DNA of 64,000 nucleotides from Microvelia longipes (lineage: Eukaryota; Arthropoda; Insecta; Hemiptera; Veliidae): positions 18,560,000-18,623,999 of the forward strand of contig JACMZG010000008.1 of the NCBI GenBank assembly GCA_018340805.1, in the 5' to 3' direction. This document shows, piece after piece, positions 57,505-64,000 of this stretch (position 1 is its first letter; the number at the start of each line of letters is the position of its first letter). Position numbers and translations under genes: made by a program. Under the pieces are notes generated by a model, which saw nothing but the letters and a program-made list of their open reading frames with translations, ran no database searches and was not told where the DNA came from.

Positions 57505-57899
57505 CTGAAATAGATAGTTATGATCATAATGTCTTACAATTAGTAGTTAGAAGTAATATAACAGAAATTTTCAAAATGTGTTTCCAGTTTGGCTGTTAGC
57601 AACACTTTTTGATATTAATCACAGTATCAAAATGATTATAAAGTAAAAACTACGTCTAGTTTTCGAAGTACCTATCCTTCTTTGTGGGGGCAGACCAAGC
57701 AAGACTGTTAACTTCAACAAATCAGATGAGGAACCAACCCTTTTACAAGTTTATTGGCAAAGAGCCTAGTTCAGGGAGTAAATGAATATGGAGTGTATTC
57801 ATTAGCTTTTACAGATTTGTTGTATAGACACTCCTGGTAGTGGTCCTACTTAATTTATTTCTGGAGTGATTAGTACTACCGTCGAGTCTTTAACAAAAC

Positions 57900-59427
57900 G
57901 ACATCAGAGAAGAAAGAGAGAATATGGGAGGCCTAAGACAAGAACAGTCTACAGAAATGTTAATAGCAGTCCCAGGCTAGAGATAAAGATAGAGAGGCAT
58001 TAGGCATAATATTTGCTGTATCTAAATTTAATCAATATCTCTTCAGAAGAGAATTTATAATTAAGACCGACCACAAGCCGTTAGAGTTTATTTTTGGTGA
58101 AAATCATAAAATACCAAAAACAGCAGCGAATAGAGTTGCTAGGTGGGCACTATTGAGGAACCAGTACAGCTACAAAATTAAACATACTCCTGGGAGCCAA
58201 ATAGCCCAGCTGACCTTCTTTCTAGATTACCAGATCCTAAAACAGAACCAAGACGGCGGTCATCTGGCGCACCTGCGGATCCCGGATATAACGTTAACTA
58301 TTGGTGATTTGCGCATAGCTTTAAGGAAAGTTAACAACACAGCCAAAGTAATTCAGTTCGTAGAAAGAGGCGGGCCTGATAAACATATGATTCCTTCAGA
58401 ATTGCACACGTATCATGAAAAGAGAGACGAACTCTCAGTTGAAGATGGAGTCTTACTTTGGAACGGTAGGGTGGTGATACCAAAACAGCTCACCAGTATC
58501 TTCCTTGAAGCTTTGCATGAAAGACATCCAGGAATATCGGCTATGAAGTCATGAGCCCAGTTCTATGCTTGGTGGCCCAAGATAAACGCTGAAATAGAAC
58601 TATTCGTAAAGAAGTGCCATGTATGCCAGCAAGTTCGGCCCCGGGAGGTAGAAACGCCTTTGTTCTCTTGGAATGCACCAGTTGAATCCTGGTCAAGACT
58701 GCACTTAGATTTTGCTGGTCCCTTTAAATGTAAGATGTGGCTTATCATAGTGGATGCTTTATCTAAATGGATTGAAGTATTTCACACAGCTGGATCCTGT
58801 TCTTCAAAATGGACTATTGGAGCTCTACGTACAACCTTTGCTCGTTTTGGCGTTCCAGAAGCGTGGTGACTGATAATGGCACGCAGTTCACATCAGCCGA
58901 GTTTGGTAGATTCTGTATGGAAAACAACATCAAGCATATTAAGTCTACGCCCTACCACCCTAGAACAAACGGGTAAGCTGAACGTTTTGTTCGAACTTTT
59001 AAGGACAGGATGAAAGCGTCTAAGAGCACTGGTCTAGATGTAGACACTCGCGTTACAGCAATTTTTAATTTCATATAGAAACACACCCCAGAGAACGACT
59101 GGTATGGCCCCTAGCGAGCTATTACTAGGGAAAAGATTGTGAACCCGGCTGGATGCTTTGAAACCAGACTACCAGGCTAAGATCGACGATGAGCTTGTAA
59201 AACAAACACTTCAACACGATAAGAGGAGTGCCTACCGCAGCTTTGAGGAAGGAGACAGTGTGTGGGTCCTCAATAACGACTCTAAGGGCTATGTGGCCGG
59301 GACCATTACAAAACGTACTGGCGATGTTAGTTATGAAGTGGAGGTAGAAGGCAGCACGTTAAGGAAACATGCTGATCAACTTAGGTCAAGCCTTATAGAT
59401 TGCAGTCTTCCCTAAGGGGGGAAATAT
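57900..59427 (+). pseudogene. Ty3/gypsy pol 3' part: RNase H and integrase
   Basis: Plus strand. RDKDREALGIIFAVSKFNQY and IIKTDHKPLEFIFGE (57975-58100) are the gypsy RNase H. It continues with RVARWALLRNQYSYKIKHTP. The frame 58153-58554 then leads to the integrase zinc finger (LHERHPG ... CHVCQQ), a first catalytic Asp in LHLDFAGPFKCKMW (about 58700), a second in VTDNGTQFTS (frame changed near 58866), and the Glu region TNG-stop-AERFVRTFKDRM near 58975. The C-terminal frame 59158-59415 ends EVEGSTLRKHADQLRS, typical of the pol end. Stops at 58552 and 58972 and a frameshift make it dead. It lies antisense in the intron between the PH exon and the exon at 59864. Confidence 0.9.
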
Positions 59428-59600
59428 GTGGTATCTTCTATATAGAAACTCGATGTTTACTTTGTTTTGATTTCATTTTGAATTATGTCAATTTTTATAA
59501 ATATGATCTCGTTTGAATGAATACAAGACTTGATATTAACTTTTGTGTGAGTTATTTCTTAGACTTATTGGTATCAGAGACTTAGTGTTTTTTAGAGAAC
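59416..59600 (+). repeat. gypsy polypurine tract and putative LTR
   Basis: AAGGGGGGAAATA just after the pol stop is a polypurine tract. TGTGGTATCTTC at 59428 is a plausible LTR start. At about 59568 TTGGTATCAGAGACTTAG resembles a tRNA primer-binding site, which normally follows a 5' LTR, not a 3' LTR. No second copy of this LTR was found in the window, so its ends are uncertain. Confidence 0.5.
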
Positions 59601-59863
59601 ATGTTTTTCAGGCTGATCATAACCAACCACTCACCCTCTCTACGTGGCAAGAAAATGCTTCAACAAGCTGTCACAAGGAATGACATCACTTGCTGAATTG
59701 AGGTTCAGGAATCAAAAATAAAATCCACAGATAAAGCCTACTACATAGTAGATGCATTTTTGAAAGACGAACAGTAATTGTAAATTTATTATTTATTTAT
59801 GATAGACGAAACTATCCAATGTTAAGTCGTGTTTGTATGATTAATAATAGAAAAATAATTTAC

Positions 59864-60004
59864 CGTTAGTAGAAGTATGAATGGATCGTAGATCAGCTTT
59901 GCTAATCCGCTTACTGGATGAAAGTACATCAGGCATTGTATTGGAGTATACAGGCGGAGGACCTTGCATCACTTCATAACTGCCTTCTCCTCCCCAAATC
60001 CCGT
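59864..60004 (-). CDS. PPxY/PH-domain protein, middle exon
   Basis: Minus strand. Acceptor TTGTAATAG before 60004 and donor AACG|GTAAAT after 59864; 141 bp, phase 1 in, phase 1 out. It encodes GIWGGEGSYEVMQGPPPVYS and NTMPDVLSSSKRISKADLRS. PPPVY is a PPxY motif, the ligand of WW domains such as those of Nedd4-type ligases or Hippo-pathway proteins. It joins in phase to both neighbouring exons (Asp formed from G|AC, Gly from G|GT). Confidence 0.72.
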
Positions 60005-60639
60005 CTATTACAAATATCAAAGTCATCAATTAAAAAAAAATTAAAACTTATTAGGCTGAAGAGAAAAGTGAAATTAAAAAAACCCAACCTCATAAGCTCA
60101 TTTTTTCTTTGAAAATACGCTAAAAGGAAATAGAAATTATGAGGCAAATTGACCTCTCACTTATTCCTTGTCTGGCTAAAAAACAAATAGTTGTGTACTT
60201 AGACGGAAATCAAGATTTTATAAATTTATAAGGTGATTCAATTCGATGTAAACAAACCAAACGCATTCAGAGGTTATAACCTGACGTTTTTATGAATGAC
60301 GTGTGACACCATTGCAGGAATCGATACAGGAGGTCAACATTGTAAATTTACTATTTATTCCTACAATGACGTCAATTCTGGACTATAACCTAACATGTTA
60401 AAAAAATTTGATTTCATTCATAAAAAACCCTCCAATTGAATCATCTTATAAATTCTATCAGCTTGGACAGAAATAACTTGTTCTATAAGCATCAGTGCGG
60501 CTACATACAAAGAGTGAGTAGTGTCAAATTTGTCATTAATTTTATGGATAATTGTTTTAAGCAATATGATAAAAAATAGTTTTAGTCAATCCGTTCGATT
60601 TAACAAAAGCCTTTGATACACTTTTCATAGGCTTTTGTA

Positions 60640-61045
60640 TTTAATTAATTGAAAAACTTAAATTTTATTGCTTCGAACAAAATAATTTAAATTTTACTAG
60701 ATCTTATTTAGTAGACTGGTTCCAGTGCGTAGACGTAGACTTGCCTAATTCCAAGTCTTCATTGCTAAAGATATTACACGGCCTTAGACAAGGCTAGGTA
60801 TTGTGTCCCATTTGTTTCTCCATCTTCATTAATGATCTACCACTAGCTGTAAAGCACTTACGATATATTTTCCTTCTTATTTACCGATGACTATGGAGCC
60901 ATCATAATAGCCGGCTCAGTTGACGAGCTCAAACGCACTCAGGAGTTATTTATCACGATATTGACTGACTGGTGCAGGGCTAATAAACTACACATGTACA
61001 CATTAATGTAAACTAAACTGTTCACCTACTATTTAACATTAAACC
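60640..61045 (+). mobile_element. LINE RT fragment (jockey/CR1-like)
   Basis: Plus strand. SYLVDWFQCVDVDLPNSKSS is followed by GLRQG-stop-VLCPICFSIF and INDLP (the xGxxQGSVLGPxLF..INDLP motif), then, one frame over, FTDDYGA at about 60880-60900 (degenerate FADD) and LTDWCRANKLHM. It is truncated at both ends and carries a TAG inside the QG..V motif. A fragment just downstream (61100-61170) is the reverse complement of 17655-17715. Confidence 0.85.
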
Positions 61046-61877
61046 TCTGTCTTTAGATTCGTATGAGTTCCTAGTTCATTTAGATGTCATTTAGAGTATG
61101 AGTTCATAGTCCATCCTATTTTACACTTTTTATTATATTATTTTGCTCATCATTTTTTTTTAATAGTGGAAAGAAACCATTTATTTAAATGCCTCTCATG
61201 TTGAGACTATATTCTTACAGCAAAAAAGCTATAAGAGCTATCTTTTATTTACCAAGAAGAGAATCTTGTTTCCATTACTTTAAAAACAATGATCATGGGT
61301 TAAACAGTGCTTAAAAATAAACAATCGAGTAACCTTACAACTTTAAAATAACTATTCAAATTGGCGCCTACTTTATATAAAATTATGCCAAACCAACAAC
61401 TCTTCTGTGTATTGCAATACGGTATTACAATCAACTTCATTTTCCGGTTTATAGTGTCTAGCTATTACTTTAATAATCTATTGTTGTGAACTGGAAAAAA
61501 TAATAAAGTCCAGGGGCAAAACAGTAACTCCGGACTTCTCGACCAAAGAAGAGGCGGGGAGGGGGTCCTAGGCCTAGTTATCATCATATAGTAAATATTG
61601 AAAATCTGAAGGGCTATAGAAAATACTCAAAAAAAAATTTTTTATTTATTTTCATTAATTGACAAAGGATTCATTAAACAATAAGTATTGTAATAAAATT
61701 GTTCAGTCAATAGGAGAGTATAATTTTATTAATTTACTGTTGGCCAATAATTTCACGATGTAAGAAAGTCTTTATTGAAAGTGCTTAAACTCAGTTTCAA
61801 AAATTGCAAGAAAGGGCTTAAAAAGCGTCGAAGAGAATAGCCCGAAACCCCTCTTGAATCTGTATAACAATAGTTAC
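61046..61877. other. intron sequence, no feature beyond a short repeat
   Basis: Apart from 61100-61170 (shared with 17655-17715) nothing is recognisable. It lies between two exons of the PPxY/PH gene. Confidence 0.4.
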
Positions 61878-62035
61878 CTGGTTGAGATTGGGAGTCAGAC
61901 TTATTCATAGTGATGTAGTAGGCAGGAGGAGGAGAATTAGAAGTAGCGAGTCTTGATAATAGCCTTAGTCTCGCTGTCTCTGCTTCCACGCTAAGTGTTT
62001 CTTCACTCAACACACTTCTAGGAACTCCCGCATTT
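61878..62035 (-). CDS. PPxY/PH-domain protein, upstream exon
   Basis: Minus strand. Acceptor TTTTTTGTAG before 62035 and donor CCAG|GTAACT after 61878; 158 bp, phase 2 in, phase 1 out. It encodes NAGVPRSVLSEETLSVEAET, ARLRLLSRLATSNSPPPAYY and ITMNKSDSQSQP. PPPAY is a second PPxY motif. The first half is a short amphipathic, helix-like stretch. More N-terminal exons should lie at higher coordinates, perhaps in or beyond the gap. Confidence 0.7.
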
Positions 62036-62439
62036 CTACAAAAAACAAAAAACAATATCAGCAAATGATAAAACAATAGGAAAATGTCTTCTTAAGCCTT
62101 TACTAATTTACAAGACCATAAAACACAGTTCCTTGATGCTATAAAGAAATGGGGTTGAGTCCCCAAGCAGGAGCAGATGAATTATTCTGTGCAAATAGGT
62201 AGAAAAGAAAATATTACTGACACATATTTAGCAATTTGGCTTTCTAGGCTGTGCTTCAGCAGTCAAATTGTAGATTACTTGACTCGCCTATGCCTCTGTA
62301 GATAATTTCTACATCCTATAGGCTATGGAAGCTAAAGACAAGAGCATAATGTCGCCTTTAGTTTGGGGGCAAAGTAGTATATAATATTCAATTTCCCTGC
62401 CTAGAAATCCTATTTTCCTTTGATGCTCGTCTTGAGTTT

Positions 62440-62585
62440 TTGATTCAGACGTTTGGTGTTTACTTATGTGGTGTTGTAACTATATTACTTATTATTCACT
62501 GAGGATGCCAAGCATTGCTTTTGCAAAAGCTCTGAAATGTATTGCTGTATTCATTATATCTTATCCCATTAATATTTTCGAGGGA
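62440..62585 (+). repeat. dispersed repeat, same as right arm of 525-905
   Basis: GGTGTTGTAACTATATTACT and TATTCACTGAGGATGCCAAG match 765-815. It carries CTGAGGATGCCAAGCATTGC ... CTCTGAAAT (62499-62538), a degenerate member of the PLE-tail hairpin class. Confidence 0.7.
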
Positions 62586-63260
62586 TGCATATTTATTATA
62601 AAAAACAAATTTAAATTAGCCCTCTAACATTTCGATGGGTGGCCAGGCACCTACTGTATGCTCGTCTATGTACTTTCATAAATAGCTTTTTTACTTTAGA
62701 AGAAGATTCTCTAAAAAATTGTTTCCAATATTTACTTTGATTCTTAAAATAAAATGTTTATTTTGATTTCTTAAATTCAATATGTAAAATAAAATAAGAA
62801 AAATATGTTTCCTATAAATATGATAATTAGTTTAGTAGATGTTCTCTAATCTCCACAAACTATTAATTTAAGCAGATTTTATTAAGTGGTAAAATAGTAA
62901 GGCCTATTTTAAAAATCTTTCTACTAGATCGCAGCACTTGTTGAAACACTGACACCTCACATTCACCCCACCATTATATCCCAGTTAATATCGTCCGCCA
63001 TTACTGTATTCACAGAGCTAAAAATAAAACTTCACTTCCAACTTCTCTACATTCTTTAAACTCTATATCAAGTATAACAAACATTAAACCTTTTCAATCA
63101 GGTTATTTTACAAATTAGCTTCTTGTTCGAATTAATTAATTTAGTTTAAAATAGTGTAAAGTGTTGATTCTTTAATATTCTATATGTATATTTTGTGCAT
63201 GTCATAGTTCTAGTTAGTAGTCCTTATGTTTTGATGTTGGAAAATTCTATAACTGAGAGG
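62586..63260. other. no gene recognised
   Basis: AT-rich, nothing supportable. Confidence 0.35.
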
Positions 63261-63276
63261 ACATCGTTCTGAAAAA

Positions 63277-63300
63277 ATGAGTGCGTTAGCTCGAGTGACG
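63277..63300 (+). CDS. possible first coding exon (MSALARVT)
   Basis: ATGAGTGCGTTAGCTCGAGT then GACG is followed directly by GTAAAT, a fair donor, so eight codons could end in an intron that leads into the assembly gap. The local rise in CG content and the AAAAAATG start context are suggestive only. The product is unknown. Confidence 0.2.
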
Positions 63301-63835
63301 GTAAATCCTTTTGGTTAATTTTATTGTTGTTAAAAAATGGAGTTATACTCCATTTAAATGGAGCTATACTCCATGTAAACGGATATTCAATCCCTGATAT
63401 TTTAGGTTCAACTCCATGTTCAAATTATGGTTGACTCCTTTCATCGACTTATTGTGCTCTTTACTTTGAATTTTATGAATGATTTAGTACGTTCACACAG
63501 TATTCTAATTCCTGAATCGTATTAAGTACGATATTTAAATATGGTTTCATACTCTGTAAGAACCATGCAGAGGGAATCCAGTCAGATACACCACAGTCTA
63601 TCGTTTAGTTTTAAAATCATGACAGGTCAGTTTAGACACCACTGTTTCTAAAGAAAAAAAAAATCCCTGCAAGAAGGGAGCAGGAAAAAACTATGTTAAC
63701 AAAAAAGGATATTTTCCCAGTACTTTAAAGAAACCACAAAGAAGAACTACAAACAAGTGAACGATTGCCGGAAGAAGGTTTTTTCCCTACAGTGGTTATT
63801 TTTTTTCTCTTTTTAAGTCAGGAAGTTGGCAGTGC

Positions 63836-64000
63836 NNNNNNNNNNNNNNNNNNNNNNNNNNNNNNNNNNNNNNNNNNNNNNNNNNNNNNNNNNNNNNNNN
63901 NNNNNNNNNNNNNNNNNNNNNNNNNNNNNNNNNNNNNNNNNNNNNNNNNNNNNNNNNNNNNNNNNNNNNNNNNNNNNNNNNNNNNNNNNNNNNNNNNNNN
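63836..64000. other. assembly gap
   Basis: A run of N to the end of the window. Confidence 1.

Overview
The window is AT-rich animal nuclear DNA. Host genes are split by GT-AG introns, and intergenic and intronic DNA is packed with transposable-element debris: BEL/Pao, Ty3/gypsy, several LINE families, Penelope-like elements (PLEs), hAT-like and other MITEs, and tRNA-derived SINEs. This mix, together with an IST1 gene and KLHL-type BTB exons, points to a protostome invertebrate, most likely an arthropod. I cannot name a species. The last 165 bases (63836-64000) are an assembly gap.

Layout. 1-11 kb is repeats: a foldback (525-905), a 5'-truncated LINE with RNase H (2640-4095), and a second LINE (4255-5224 plus 7881-7912) split by a BEL/Pao-type element that has 77-bp identical LTRs and a 4-bp target duplication (5225-7880). 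These are followed by a SINE and a long foldback cluster. Two consecutive exons of a minus-strand BTB/Kelch-like gene (KLHL1/4/5 type) lie at 11.5-12.4 kb. From 13 to 23.9 kb there are MITEs (including a hAT-like one with an 8-bp TSD), a gypsy RT scrap and copies of an unclassified dispersed repeat, here called DR. At 24.0-25.1 kb is the terminal exon of a minus-strand gene for a secreted Trp/His/Asn-rich protein.

The best-resolved gene is IST1 (plus strand, 32879-49281), which I reconstructed as eight coding exons that join in frame to 406 codons. It encodes an ESCRT-III-associated protein with the N-terminal IST1 domain, a Pro/Asn-rich linker and a C-terminal acidic/MIM-like tail. Its introns hold much of the mobile DNA: a PLE GIY-YIG remnant, a piggyBac-like TTAA element, two nearly identical PLE copies in inverted orientation (39604-43035), a 126-bp palindrome and nested foldbacks.

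At 57.2-62.0 kb there are three phase-compatible minus-strand exons of a gene with two PPxY motifs followed by the start of a probable PH domain; a degraded gypsy element sits inside one of its introns. 49.3-56.9 kb looks gene-free apart from the IST1 3' UTR.

The main candidate novelties are: (i) a recurring CTGANGA-N-hairpin-GAAAY motif at the ends of several different PLE-like elements, resembling a hammerhead-ribozyme core; (ii) the DR family, with about eleven copies here and a GGTAC-CCC-GTACC tail hairpin; (iii) the intronic PLE inverted pair, able to form a 1.56-kb duplex in IST1 pre-mRNA; (iv) a BEL/Pao deletion derivative that seems to have moved while already defective.
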